Of a stretch of DNA of 40,658 nt, positions 1-10,616 are shown piece by piece. Origin of the DNA: Chara braunii (lineage: Eukaryota > Streptophyta > Charophyceae > Charales > Characeae). The notes under the pieces are model-generated. The model was not told where the DNA came from. It saw only the letters and a program-made list of their open reading frames with translations, and searched no databases. Location: assembly GCA_003427395.1 (NCBI GenBank), contig BFEA01000662.1:45080-85737 (forward strand). The letters run 5' to 3'. A program made the position numbers and the translations under genes. How positions within the stretch are numbered: the stretch's first letter is position 1; the number at the start of each line of letters is the position of its first letter.

Positions 1-50
1 TTAAAATTAAAAATAAAGTTAAAAAATTATTTTTTTTTTTTTTTTTTTTT

Positions 51-285
51 GCCCGGCCGGGCAAGTGGCCCCAGACCACTTTGGTAGCCTAGATTAAAAG
101 TGGTAAAGAATCTCGATATACCATTGAGGCAAAATTTGTTTACTTTATTTTTCGACATAATTATTTTTTGGGGGAATCTTTGATTTTTTTTTTTTTATTA
201 TTATTTTTTACCTTCCCTAGTCCTTGAACGACCGCCCGCCCGAGAAAATAGGGTGACCCGGGCAGCCTTACTGGTAGCCAAAACT
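51..285. mobile_element. Copy of GGTAGCC foldback element family
   Basis: The block opens with a 12-bp palindrome (GCCCGGCCGGGC, 51-62) and the module ending TTTGGTAGCCTAG. An AT-rich core follows (GGTAAAGAAT...CATTGAGGCAAAAT), and it ends near a related module CCCGGGCAGCCTTACTGGTAGCC (about 254-276). The same modules recur at 9865-10130 and 10155-10616, in both orientations. No open frame of note lies inside, so this is most likely a non-autonomous DNA element. The boundaries are approximate. Confidence 0.55.
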
Positions 286-431
286 AATTTAATTCATTTT
301 AATAAATTTAATTTTATATTAATCTACTAAATACAAAAAAGTTAAAAATCGTAAAAAAATATGGGGTGAAATGATTTAAGCACCCTTAATTTTTTTATTT
401 TTTTCCATCCTTTTTTTAATTATTTGCAAAA

Positions 432-490
432 GTTATTGTCAATAAATCAATGAACCAAATAATCAATTAAGCCATCAATCAATTGATCAC
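432..490. repeat. AATC-type low-complexity tract
   Basis: Degenerate AATC/TCAA tetranucleotide repeats. A similar tract occurs at 8083-8155. The flanking 286-431 is plain AT-rich DNA with no recognisable feature. Confidence 0.6.
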
Positions 491-499
491 ACAAACGTT

Positions 500-2230
500 G
501 ACATTTGTATATTGACAAACATTGAAACACTGTCGGGCGCATCAGTCCGGCACCGCACGCGGCAGCGCGGGACCCTCTCGGCCGCGTCACGCAGGAGTTG
601 GACCAACCTTGCCGCAAACACACAAATGAAGCTTCCTTAGACCGCTCCGGCCGAGTGCGCCAGCCATACCCCTCGCGAGCCCCTACGACAGGATAGGGCC
701 TACGCGAGGCACAACTTACCTCCACCTTACGGGAGTTGTCACGTCCCTTCGGTGGGCGTATCCCCGCCGAGCTACCAGTCCACAGTACGAAAGTTAGTCG
801 GTTGCAATCGCAGAGGTGGACCAGCCGAGGGCGTTTCTCGTTCGCTTTGGCATAGGGGGTACGCGCGGTAATACACCTATCGGACCCGCACACGAACCGA
901 CATCCTAAGGGGCTGAAGTCCCAAGCGCGGCTCGTCGTCGGTCGACTAGGACGCATCCCACACACCACGCGCACACCACTCTACGAACACAAAAAAAACA
1001 AAACATACGCGCACACACACATTGCACAAACGACACAACACGAACAACGCGACAACGCTCGTAGTCGCTCGGTAGCCAACCCATAACTTTCCAACGCGGA
1101 AATCGGATAGGCGTCGCGCGTGAGACTTTGTATAAAACCGCGAGATCGCAGGGCCAACTCATATCGACTCGCAATGCAAACGTACGCAAGCAGTCGCAAT
1201 GATGACGTACTAAGTCGTGCCCATAATCGTGCGGTCCCCGTTAATCTTGATGGTCGCATTCGACACTCAAGTGTCGGCTAACACGCGCCTTGAGGGTTAA
1301 TCTCTCGACGCCAGACCACCGCCGTGCGCGGTTGGAGACCACACCCTCTTTTGTACCTTGTGCAGAGGGGTTGAGTAGACAGCTCTAAGCTGTCGTGGCG
1401 GTCGAACATCAAGGGGTTTGACTTTGTCGGCCGCCACAGACTATAACGTCCAACTATGAAACATGCAAAAAAAAGACTCACTCCAACCCCCATTAGCTGA
1501 TGGCCTTCTAAAATGGAACGGAGGCAGATAAGCCCAAACGACACGCGCGCGGAGGAGGTCCGGTATCCTACCCATAGGCTACTTGGCGTCCAGGATAATG
1601 AGGCCCGTACACGGACTCCCAAAGGCTGACCGGGACTAGTCCTCCGCCCACGTGCCGCTTCACATTACCAAAACCTCAAGTTTACTGGCCGTGTCGCGCT
1701 CGTGATCTCGCCGCCTGACCCATAACTCTTTTAGTGCGGGATGCGACGAGTGCTGAGCGCGAACTTAGTATAAGATCGCGAGGGCACTGGACTTACACAT
1801 ACTATCTCGCTATGCAGTTCTACGCGAGTAACCGCAATGACGGCGCATTGTGTGGTGCCCACACCCAAATGGCCTACTCTGAGCCAAGGGGTCCCCTCTC
1901 AACGCTCAGGCGTTGGCTGGAGCGCGGGCCGATGGGGGTAACCCTTTAAAACCGGCCTGAGGGTCTTTCCGTCTTCAGCACCCTGAGGTGTCCCAACGGG
2001 TGCGGGGCAAGACGGCCCCTAGGGCAGGAGGGAGTTTGGAGCGGTGGTGAGTTGTCTGGCGCATCACCAGCAACACGCTGACCCTTCCGCCCGGAACTTT
2101 ATCGTTCCACCAAGATGAATTGCAACGAGGAAAAAAAACAAGAATTGGCGAGGGATATCCCCCCCCATTCTATTCACCCCGGCCTTTGACTGACCCTTAG
2201 TACGCGGGCACTTCAGGCCACGCTAGCTCC
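500..2230. other. GC-rich unassigned region with a diverged internal duplication
   Basis: About 1.7 kb of GC-rich, CpG-rich DNA between AT-rich flanks. Several medium open frames exist on both strands, but none shows a recognisable domain. The stretch 1121-1232 resembles 1754-1865: shared blocks include TATAA.A.CGCGAG, CTCGC.ATGCA and CGCAATGA.G. This suggests an old duplication or two copies of one element. It may be a decayed retroelement, but I cannot name the family. Confidence 0.4.
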
Positions 2231-2948
2231 ACACGTAGGTACACATGCACTGGCACATATATACGTATATGCACGAGGAGGATAATTATGTAACGATCAC
2301 TTCTCACAGTCATAGTGCGTCTCCTCCTAGCCATACATATATATGCGACCGCAAGGCAGCCCAACCAAACCCCAAGTCTTTGAACATACCTGCAATCACA
2401 TCAAAAGTCAGACNANANTCCACGCACTACGCGGAGTCAACTCCAACCAGTTCCTATACTCATACCCCTCGCTTTAGCCATGCAAACCCCAACCTCCAGC
2501 CAACCAACCTCAATTAAATACTCAGTACCTTTGTTAAACGGTCATTCAATAAACGTCCGGGTGAAACCGTTAGCAAACAAAAAGATCACCAGGGCTAAAG
2601 TCTTTTAGGTTGAGCATGGGGAGCGAATAGGAGTAGAGTCATGAGCCGACAAATCGACAACCGACCTGTTATTAATGATAACATATGATGATCCTTGCAA
2701 GATCAACCTGAACTAGCCCAAATCCTGAATCGAATGTCCAAGAAAAGCCTTTACCATAAGACAGGTCAATGCCCAAGCTAAATCATCAACATATGGGGGA
2801 TGACCATCCATAGCACATTCTCACCCAAGTTACCTACCAACTAAATCAAAGTCTACCCCTAAGCCAGTGCCCAAGCAAGGGTAGACTAACGGCAGGATCT
2901 CCCCTATTTAGGGTGGATCGCCAGAATCGCCATCTGTCAGAATATAAT
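2231..2948. other. Unassigned region with ambiguous bases
   Basis: Mixed-composition DNA with no gene I can support. Positions 2414, 2416 and 2418 are N, so a translation across them is unreliable. Confidence 0.4.
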
Positions 2949-3315
2949 CTAACTCCTCTGAATCAATAAAATTTCGGCAGCGCTCCCCGTAGGAAAAGTG
3001 CCTTTTCAGAATTTATATCAGCCCGAATATGAGAGCAGAGATAGGCTTTGTTTTTCCAAGGTCCAATTTTGTCTAACTCCCTGAATTAGCAAAAATTTGG
3101 GCAGCACTCCCTTTAGAAAACGAGACTTTCCATATTTTTACTAAGCCATATATGAACTTTAGACAGGTTGAACTTTGAAAAGTCAAGAATTTACTAACTC
3201 CCCGGATTTGTAGAAATTTCGTCTGCGCTTCCCGTAGAGAAAGTGGCTTACCAAAATTTATACAAAGCCAAGGATAACAAAAGATCCCAGAAACTGCGAG
3301 AATCGATCTACGTAA
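2949..3315 (+). repeat. Three tandem diverged units of about 120 bp
   Basis: Three units begin with CTAACTCC at 2949, 3073 and 3194 (periods 124 and 121 bp). Each continues with a block of the form AAATTT.G.C.GC.CTCCC.TAG.AAA.G, then an AT-rich second half (TTTATA..AGCC). The units are clearly related but diverged. They lie directly upstream of the hairpin array. No coding potential is evident. Confidence 0.7.
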
Positions 3316-3554
3316 AAAAACTTAGCTCTGAAAATGCAGGAATTGACCTAGCTCCTATCGCTCTAGCACAAGGCGAGCCTCTAAAGCAACTACCTGACAA
3401 TCTGACACTCAAACCCAGTAGTAGCCTCACTCAGCCTCATGCAGGCCAAACCACAAAGGTAAGTACTCTCACCACCCCAAATCAATCTTTGCAAACAATA
3501 GTTCATAATCTTTGGATGCTTTATTCCCTTATACCCAGCTTACATAGGACATAA

Positions 3555-4382
3555 AGTCAAGTCGTCCAATCTTATGGAACTTGCCTAACTCAGCCATTGA
3601 GTATACACGAACAGGTTGCACAATTTCTTCTCTCTTCTTTTTGGGCATACGACTAGGTCGTTCATCTTAGAAAAAAGCTTAGTCGCCCAGAACTGTTTAA
3701 TATCCAACTTATATATACCTCTCTGAGCTTGGTGTTCAAAAGTTGGGCATAAGACCGAGTCGTTCATCTTAGAACAAGGTCCGGCCTGCCCAGGGTTACC
3801 TTCAATTATACTCTTAATTATACTTTTTTCATTTCATGATAAGCTATAGCCTGGCCGTCCAATCTTATGGAACCCATGTCTGATTAGCCTGTTCCTACAT
3901 AGGATAGGATAAAATATAGCCAACTTTTAACCCTTTGGGTTCCAGCATGTGCGAGGCATTAGGCCAGACCGTCCAATCTTATGGAACTGGTCTGGTCCTC
4001 TACCAGGTTCGTTTCTCTCTGATCCACTGTGTATGGCATGAGTCCAAGGCCGTCCAATCTTATGGACATGCCCTGCCCTCAGCAAGGATTATCCCCTCAG
4101 AATAAAACAAGAGGGGGGCTGAGCCGTCCAATCTTATGGACTTGCTCAGACCTCCTCGATCAGAAACAAAAGAAACAAAACAAACCCCAATCAAACATGG
4201 CAACCAAACCCTCCAATCTTATGGTACAGATTTGGCCCCTCAAAAGTCAGCCACAGTCAAGCCCTCACAATTCAGAGCAATCATACCGTCCAATCTTATG
4301 GAACTGGCCTGACTCTCAATGCAATTCAAAAAAATAAAACACAGCGGTCAGGCCGTCCAATCTTATGGAACTGGTCTGACCC
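3555..4382 (+). repeat. Array of ten hairpins with a constant apical sequence
   Basis: A core close to CGTCCAATCTTATGGAAC occurs ten times in the same orientation. The cores start at 3563, 3659, 3761, 3856, 3970, 4051, 4125, 4210, 4287 and 4354, so spacing runs from 67 to 114 bp. Copies 2 and 3 carry the variant CGTTCATCTTAGAA. In each the core folds as TCCA-ATCTTA-TGGA (or TTC...GAA). The flanking outer stems differ in sequence between copies but often stay complementary: CAAG/CTTG (copy 1), GACTA/TAGTC (2), CCAGACC/GGTCTGG (5), CTGAGC/GCTCAG (7), CCAAA/TTTGG (8), and GGTCAGGCC/GGTCTGACC (10). Copies 4 and 9 have weak outer stems. A possible eleventh degenerate copy lies at 3501-3516. DNA between the hairpins is not obviously conserved. 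I do not recognise the family. Confidence 0.8.
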
Positions 4383-4389
4383 CATAGAA

Positions 4390-5185
4390 CTCGTTCACGC
4401 TCAAGCAAAACCACCTTTCACTCACCCTTCCCCCAGATGCAACCCCTTATGTTCACAATCTGCTTTCAGACAATCAACAAAAACTGAAACTGAGATTGCG
4501 CACACATTCCTTTACTTAATCTGAGTCATGTCCTGTCAGTCAAACCAAGGTCAAAATAAAGGAACATGCAACATACTCAGTCAAACATAGCAAGGGGGTA
4601 CAGATAGGGGTTATACCAGGATATATAGAGGGGGAACAACGGTTACCTTTCAATTCTCTGCCTCCAAAGCCTCGCCTAGGCTCCGGCAGAGCTCCCGCAA
4701 TCGGTGGGGCGAACCTCCCACAGAGGCCTTGGTGCGGATTACGGGTTGCAATCCCGCCTGCCGCCTTCCTCTCAGCACCAATAGACTGGACTTAGAGTAA
4801 GGAGGGCAGGGTTAGATAGTTTCGAGACTCTCAGATACAAGAATGGTGCACTCAAACTCGCGAGAGAGGGCCTTCAAATCTTGTCTCGCCTGAGGGCCCC
4901 ACAATGGCAGCCGATGCAACAGCTTGTTCGGCTCTTAGTCAGGCCGCCGAAATTACTTTCCTGACAAGCCCCCACACCACCATACTAGTCTCCCTTCCCG
5001 AGCCCAATCACCTGCTGGTGCCTGTATAGCCGGCCGTAATAATTGGTAATAGCTAACAGCAGCATGCCACCGAATGCAACAACCAAAAAGGCAGCGGCTA
5101 ACGTGCAGTGCGCAGCACCAAGTCGTGCTCAGCCCACAAACGCATCCACAGTTCGGGCGGCCAGCTGCACGCTGCAGCAGTAGAT
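4390..5185. other. Unassigned region, TATA-like sequence near its start
   Basis: Mixed DNA with no supportable gene. GGATATATAGAGGG at about 4619 could be a TATA element, as seen in LTR or other promoters. I found no paired long terminal repeat, primer-binding site or polyprotein to back that. Confidence 0.3.
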
Positions 5186-5189
5186 TCAC

Positions 5190-5470
5190 TCACAATTCCT
5201 CTCCCCAGCAGCAGCAGCAGTACACAGCGCTGTTAACAGGGTTAACCGCAGTTTGCGCACCGTCAGCAGGATCAACAACAGTTAGCGCAGCGTATAGTCA
5301 AACAGCAGCAGCTGCGCGCAGTCCTCAGTAACAGTCCGTAGTCGCCAGTAGCAGCAGTCTATGCAGCCAGCGACGGACGAAGTTCTCAGCAATCCCGCCC
5401 TTTCGTCGGCCTCCCACTCAAACACATCAAAAGAGCACCGTCCACAACAGTCAACAGCAGCCCGGTCAAA
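5190..5470. repeat. CAG-rich degenerate trinucleotide region
   Basis: Repeated CAGCAG and near relatives (GCAGCAGCAGCAG at 5209-5221, further clusters to 5466) mixed with AACAG and GTTAAC words. Open frames crossing it are an effect of the repeat and show no domain, so a protein is not called. Confidence 0.55.
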
Positions 5471-7119
5471 TAGAAGTCGCACTGTCGACCTCTGACTCCC
5501 TTGTCTCGCTCCTTAATCCCTGCAAGTTGGTCGTCGCATCCCAATGCCACTAACTCTCCTACACAACCTGCGCGCCACTCTGCGAGGACTGCGCACTGAA
5601 GAAGCCGGGTACGGGCGGTGATGCAACGGCAAGTTCGGTCGAGAACATCCCTCTACTCAACAAGCGCACGCGGTACTCGGGCAGGGCTGTCACAGTTGAG
5701 CCCCATTCGCAGTACGACCGAATTTGCAGACTACTGGCTCCCACCACCTACTGAGCCAGGGAGTCCTTCTGACAGTCACCCGTCATCATGCACAGGCGGT
5801 ACCGACACCCCAAGCCAAACTGCCCCTACCTCGATGTACCTGGCTCAGTGGAGCGGAGCCTCCCGATCTCACTGCCCTCTTTACCCCGGTACGAGACTTC
5901 TCTCCCTCCTTTCGACTCACTCCCCGCTCCTGCCTGCTCTGCTACCGAGCTCGTTCCTTTATTCCCACTCGTCACTATTTTACCAGTTAGTATGAAGGAT
6001 GGTGCGTCGACCAACAGGCAGTCTCCTCTTTTACAGCTCGTGGCACTCTCCCGCCCCCCTTTGCAACTCTGATCAGGTAAGCCGCCTACCTCCCTATTGG
6101 CCATACACCACTTCCTTCTCCAGGACGCGCAAAAGTCGAACGATTCTCCCGCCGGGGCAGGGCCAGATACATCTGTCAAATAAGCTCTTTCCCAATGCCC
6201 CAGCCTCTGACCCTCTTCTCCCCCTTCGACTAAAACGCGTCTCGATGCACTCGGCGCCTTGCCATCTCTCCCTTAGCGCAGCCTATCACCCGCATAGCGC
6301 CGAACTCGCTCCCTCTAAGTGAGACCCGACCACGCCGTTGAGCCCGCGGTGACCCAAGCTCCTACTCAGCCTTTCACTTCTCCCGACTTCCTACGGAATC
6401 GAGCGGAATCTGCACTTCTCAGCTTCTGCCATACCCGCCACCACCATCTCTCCGCGCAACTCCTTTCCCAACTAACTCCAAATTCACTCATCTATCACTA
6501 AGACTTCTCCATGTGACTCACCCGCGGTAAAACCCCCGGGAACGCTCCTCTCCTCTCTCGATTCCGTTCAGGATCGAGAGCGCTTCGCCACCTCAACTGC
6601 GCCCGGCTCCTTCTTCCACCCTCCTCGTTTCCGCGTGTACCCGGCACGGAATCCGTCCCGGTTCGGCCCTTTCTCGTGGGCGTCACCACTCTCCCTCACC
6701 TCGGTGCCTCTCCGCGCTGCCTGGCCCGTCCTGGTTCTACTCGACGCCGACCGCAATGCATCCCCGCCGGTGACTGACCAAACAGACCGCTACTCTGGAG
6801 ACAAAACAGAAAAGCGCGGAGCAAAAACCCTGGCCACATCTCCTCCCTCCATTTTATATATGCCCTCCGCGGACCCGGGCCGCGCCACTTCCTCCTCTGT
6901 ATCATTCCAACCCTTCCAAATACCCCGGAGGACCGGGGTGGGGTAATGCCCTATAACATTTCGGCCCTCCTACCCCCGGCTTGCTAACGGGGGTTACAGC
7001 CGCAGGCCAGCGTCGGGCCTTCAAACAGGGACGGGGCCATAAACCCCCCCAAAAAAACAAGAACAAAAAGTAAAAAAAACAAAGCCCAAACCAAACATCC
7101 CGAGATCCTGTCGGGGGGG
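5471..7119. other. C/T-rich region without a supportable gene
   Basis: The + strand is markedly rich in C and T from about 5500 to 6950, which opens several overlapping frames on both strands. None has a recognisable domain. On the minus strand TATATAAAATGG (about 6850-6861) sits in a GC-rich setting and could be a TATA box, but no downstream gene supports it. Confidence 0.35.
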
Positions 7120-7225
7120 GAGGATGATCTCGTGCCAAGGGGTGGGGCCTGCGACTGGGCTTCCCCGGGGGCGAGGATGATCTCGTGCCGAGGGGCGGGG
7201 CCTGCGACTGGGCTTCCCCGACAAA
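7120..7225. repeat. 53-bp tandem duplication
   Basis: Two copies of a 53-bp GC-rich unit start at 7120 and 7173 (GAGGATGATCTCGTGCC, then GGGGCCTGCGACTGGG). They differ at only a few positions, so this is a fairly recent local duplication. Confidence 0.85.
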
Positions 7226-7829
7226 CAAGAAAAGGGGGATAGTCCTGCGGGACCCTCAACCCCTTAGCCTTCCGCTGCTCCAGCGCTCCCTTGATGTCAC
7301 CTACCAGCCTCGATTCCCAAACCTCCGTAGCAATCATCCAACACCGTAACCCACAAGGCTAAGCCCAAGCATGGAACAAATAAGCGCGGACCTCAATATG
7401 AAGTGATGTCGCGCCGCGCCCCGGCTTGGGAGCCACAGCCTAGGCCTTCCTTGCCTACTGCTGCCGGCACGCCAACATCAGGTACCCGCGCCAGCCTGCT
7501 TGGACCGCGCCGTGGCCGCCCCGTGCGCCCACTGGCGTGCCAATCCCACCGTCGATTGCGCATGCCAACCCAAAAACGAGCTCTCGTCCGCTAAACAAGG
7601 CCGTAGCATGGTCCAGGTTGGTCAACTAAGCCGGCCGCTCACTCAATCAGAAAAATCACACGCGCGCCTTAAAACTGCGCGCCCACATACCCTCTAACCT
7701 TAGTCAGGACGGGCCCCGGGAGCGGTCGTGCCCCGCACGGCTTATTTCAACCAAACCCATTTTCCTGTCATTTGCAAAAACCAGGGCGGATACCCTTGTA
7801 AGGGTATTCGCGCCGACAACACATACTAA
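7226..7829. other. GC-rich unassigned region
   Basis: Nothing identifiable beyond GC-rich single-copy-looking DNA. Short open frames occur on both strands without domains. Confidence 0.35.
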
Positions 7830-7833
7830 AGTG

Positions 7834-7920
7834 TGCTCTCACACACACACAAACACACACATACATGCCCCCTCTCACATACACACACGCGCACGCACTC
7901 ACACACATATACGCATGCAC
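7834..7920. repeat. CA microsatellite
   Basis: Interrupted (CA)n with ACGC and ATAC variants. The complementary TG-type pattern continues weakly to about 8005. Confidence 0.8.
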
Positions 7921-8082
7921 CCTTACGCGCCATACACTTGGACAATCATGCTTTTTCTTGTGGAGTTGTGTACAATGTTGTGTGCACATGTGTATCTGTA
8001 TGTATTTTGGGGGTGGGCACGAGCACACTCAAATGCGCACACATTTTGTTTAGATTGATTTATCAAATGGATTCCGACTAAT

Positions 8083-8155
8083 CAATCAATTAACTAATCA
8101 ACCAATCAGTTACAATCAATTAATCAATCAATCAAATTTATTAACAAATTAATCA
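8083..8155. repeat. AATC tetranucleotide tract
   Basis: Degenerate AATC/TCAA repeats like those at 432-490. Confidence 0.65.
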
Positions 8156-8267
8156 AGAAAGCAAGCAAACGCTCACACACACATAGGCATGCACAAACAC
8201 ATATACGCGTATGCACATGGTGTGCGGGGAGTGGGGCTTTCAACCATTCGGTAGGCAACTTGTCCTC

Positions 8268-8321
8268 AAAAAAAAAAAAAAAAAAAAAAAAATTGTGGAC
8301 AAAACCCCCCCCCCCCCCCCC
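8268..8321. repeat. A25 run followed by C17 run
   Basis: An uninterrupted A run at 8268-8292 and a C run at 8305-8321 lie only 12 bases apart. The A run could be a retroposon tail, but no matching body or target-site duplication was found. Confidence 0.75.
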
Positions 8322-9501
8322 TCCACAGTACATCTAAGAAAAAAACAAAAATAACTTCAAATACCACTACCTTTCATATCCAAATGCAAAGTCACAAGTT
8401 GAGCCTCATCCGAAAAGTTCAGGGCCTTAGGGCAACTTCGAGATCCAAATGCATGAAAAATATACAAATTTGGGCCTCATGGGCCGAATACGAGTGGGGG
8501 AAAAGGAACTGAATGCGTGATAAATGATGTAAAGATACTCTCAATGAGGCAAAAACACACTTGTACTTGCCATAATGTATCTTGCCACTATTAATGTAAG
8601 ATTAATGATTGCTATTTTGTTTTTTTTTTATTTTTTTTATTCTTTTTGTGCCCTCTGTGAGGGTATACTCACATGGGGGGCGGGGTGTATACCACACGAC
8701 GGGTAAGAAACGCCCTCTATCAGGGTATGCTCACATTGGCATTTCCTTGAATGAATATGACCGCCATCGTGGCCTAAGGGATGTTTTTTTTTTTTTTTTT
8801 TTTTATATCGAATAGATGCCCCGGCGGGGCTTAGTCACACTCGTACTTCAGAGTGTAAATGTAATATCTATCACGATGTTAGACATGTTCTTTTTTTTTT
8901 CTTTCTACTTCAAGTTCTTTTGTGAATCTTTCTGGTAACACATTTTTTTGGTAGTGGTATCAAAAACAAATTAGCAAATAGTACTGCCCTCACTTTGGCT
9001 CCACAAAAATTATTGTGCATCCAAATTCAGGGTCGACAAAAAAAGATTGGAGGTAGTGGTGATTAAAAAAAAAAAAAAAAAAACTTTGTCGTTACGTTGA
9101 ATACACTCAAGGAGGATGACGAAGGTTCGGTTGTTCGAGATGGCAAGTTCGATAAAAACTGAATGGTGGCAGCCTTGAGTACATAAAGATATTAAAATAC
9201 ATAATATATAGATAGATTAATAACTGCATAAATAAATACTTGATAAAAAAACAAACAATTGATTTACAAAAAACAAACAAACAAATAAATCATGGTTAAG
9301 TTAGTGAGTAATTTGTTAATATTAATTAATAAAAAAATACTTATATATAGGGTTGCTAGGACGAACGTACAGAGGCTTCTAAGCTAACCCCCGAACGCTC
9401 GGGTGTTCGGTTCCCCGTGCGGAGCTTGAACCCGAAGGGGTTTGGACCCCGCAAAAAAATATTTTGACACCTAAATATTATTATTGTTTTCTGATTTTTC
9501 T
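8322..9501. other. AT-rich unassigned DNA
   Basis: Contains T runs at 8784-8804, an A run near 9066, and a small hairpin TGTGAG-GGTATA-CTCACA near 8655. A GC-rich patch at 9350-9455 starts AGGGTTGCTAGGACGAAC and resembles the arm sequence of the 10155-10616 foldback element. No gene is supported. Confidence 0.4.
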
Positions 9502-9775
9502 TTTTTGTGAGTTCTCTGTAATGTAAGGTATCGTCCTCCTAATTTTAAAGGCATTCTTCTAATCCAAGAAATAATGAAAAATCGACAAAGATGGTGGTGT
9601 CAAAACTTGTTTTCCCATTTACTATTTTTTTTTTTTAATTTTTTCTTTATTTTTCAAACCTTATTTGTAGGTTTTCTCTATTATGTAAGATACACATATA
9701 TATAATTTGTATAGTATTTGTCAAAGCCCCAAAAAAATAAAAAATCGCCAAAGATGGCAGTGTCGAAAACGTGCT
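9502..9775 (+). repeat. Two tandem units of about 160 bp
   Basis: GTGAGTTCTCTGTAATGTAAG at about 9507 matches GTAGGTTTTCTCTATTATGTAAG at about 9667. AAATCGACAAAGATGGTGGTG near 9579 matches AAATCGCCAAAGATGGCAGTG near 9742. The units are offset by 160-163 bp and diverged. Confidence 0.6.
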
Positions 9776-9864
9776 CGCTCACTTAATAATTTCATTTTCG
9801 TTTTTTTTTTTTTTTAATTAATTATTATTACTATTTATTTTTTAGTATTTGATTTTGATTTCAG

Positions 9865-10130
9865 ATTTGGTAAACAATTTGCATGTAACATTGAGGAAAA
9901 TGTTGTTCAGTTTATTCTTCTGCATAACCTAGGCTACCAGTCGGGCCGCCCGGGTCCCAGGTGGCCAGCCCATGCAAAAGAGCAAGGAAGGTCCAAAAAA
10001 AAAAAAAAAAAAAAAAAATCTAACGTAAACAAAAAAATAAAGCAGAAAAAAAAATTGAATAACGTTTGCCTCAAGTTTATATCGAAATTTTTAACCAAAT
10101 TTATAATAGAAAATAAATTTTAAAATTTTA
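9865..10130. mobile_element. Foldback element, GGTAGCC family
   Basis: The left arm (9871-9925, containing GGTAAACAATTTGC and ACATTGAGGAAAATGTTG) is partly complementary to the right arm (about 10050-10105, GTTTGCCTCAAG...TTTTTAACCAAATTT). Between them lies CTAGGCTACCAG (9929-9940) with a GC-rich module and a 24-nt A run. CTAGGCTACCAG is the exact inverse of CTGGTAGCCTAG at 10450-10461. Family members also sit at 51-285 and 10298-10472. Confidence 0.55.
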
Positions 10131-10131
10131 A

Positions 10132-10156
10132 ATCTATCTATCTATCTATCTATCTA
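10132..10156. repeat. CTAT microsatellite
   Basis: About six (CTAT) units directly abut the left end of the next foldback element. Confidence 0.85.
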
Positions 10157-10236
10157 GGGTTACCGGCGTTCAGGTTCGGCTGAACTCCCGACCCCAAACC
10201 TGCCGAACGTTCGGTATCCCTCGGCCGAACACGGAC

Positions 10237-10270
<34 letters not shown>

Positions 10271-10616
10271 AAAAATTCCAAAAACAAAATATGTTATGAA
10301 GAAAAATAAGCTGAACAACTTTTGCCTCAGGGTCACATCAAAATTCTTCACCAAATTTGAAATAAAAACTAAAATTAAAAAATATTTCTTATAATGTATA
10401 TTATTTTTTTATTGTTTTTGCCTGGCCGGGCAATTGACCCCGGGTCAGTCTGGTAGCCTAGTGCATAACATATTTGTTTTTCAGATTTTTTTGATTTTTT
10501 TTTTTTTCTTTCGAGTCCGCGTTCGGTCGAACGACGGAACATGTCGAGAGTGGGTCCCGAACGTTTAGGCATTCGGGTTCGGGCGTTCAGCCCGTCCCGA
10601 ACGCAGGCAACCCTGC
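10155..10616. mobile_element. Foldback element with arms of about 145 bp
   Basis: The left end AGGGTTACCGGCGTTCAGG matches the inverse of the right end (AGGGTTGCCTGCGTTCGGG read on the minus strand) with 4 mismatches in 19. Inverted similarity continues through CCGAAC-rich DNA, an A run (T run on the right) and ATATGTTATG, giving arms of about 10155-10297 and 10473-10616. The middle (10298-10472) carries the GAGGCAAAA-type core and the CTGGTAGCCTAG module of the family above. Length and lack of ORF fit a MITE or foldback element. No target-site duplication is certain. Confidence 0.65.

Noticed and set aside
500-2230. rRNA or 5S genes in the GC-rich region
   Set aside because: No conserved rRNA core words could be found on either strand.
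3555-4382. CRISPR array
   Set aside because: Repeats are degenerate, intervals vary from 67 to 114 bp, stems covary, no cas genes are present and the DNA is eukaryotic.
4609-4640. LTR promoter (GGATATATAGAGGG)
   Set aside because: No matching second LTR, primer-binding site, gag or pol was found.
5074-5331. Gln/Ser-rich protein from the CAG-rich region
   Set aside because: Low-complexity reading with no conserved domain and stops on both sides.
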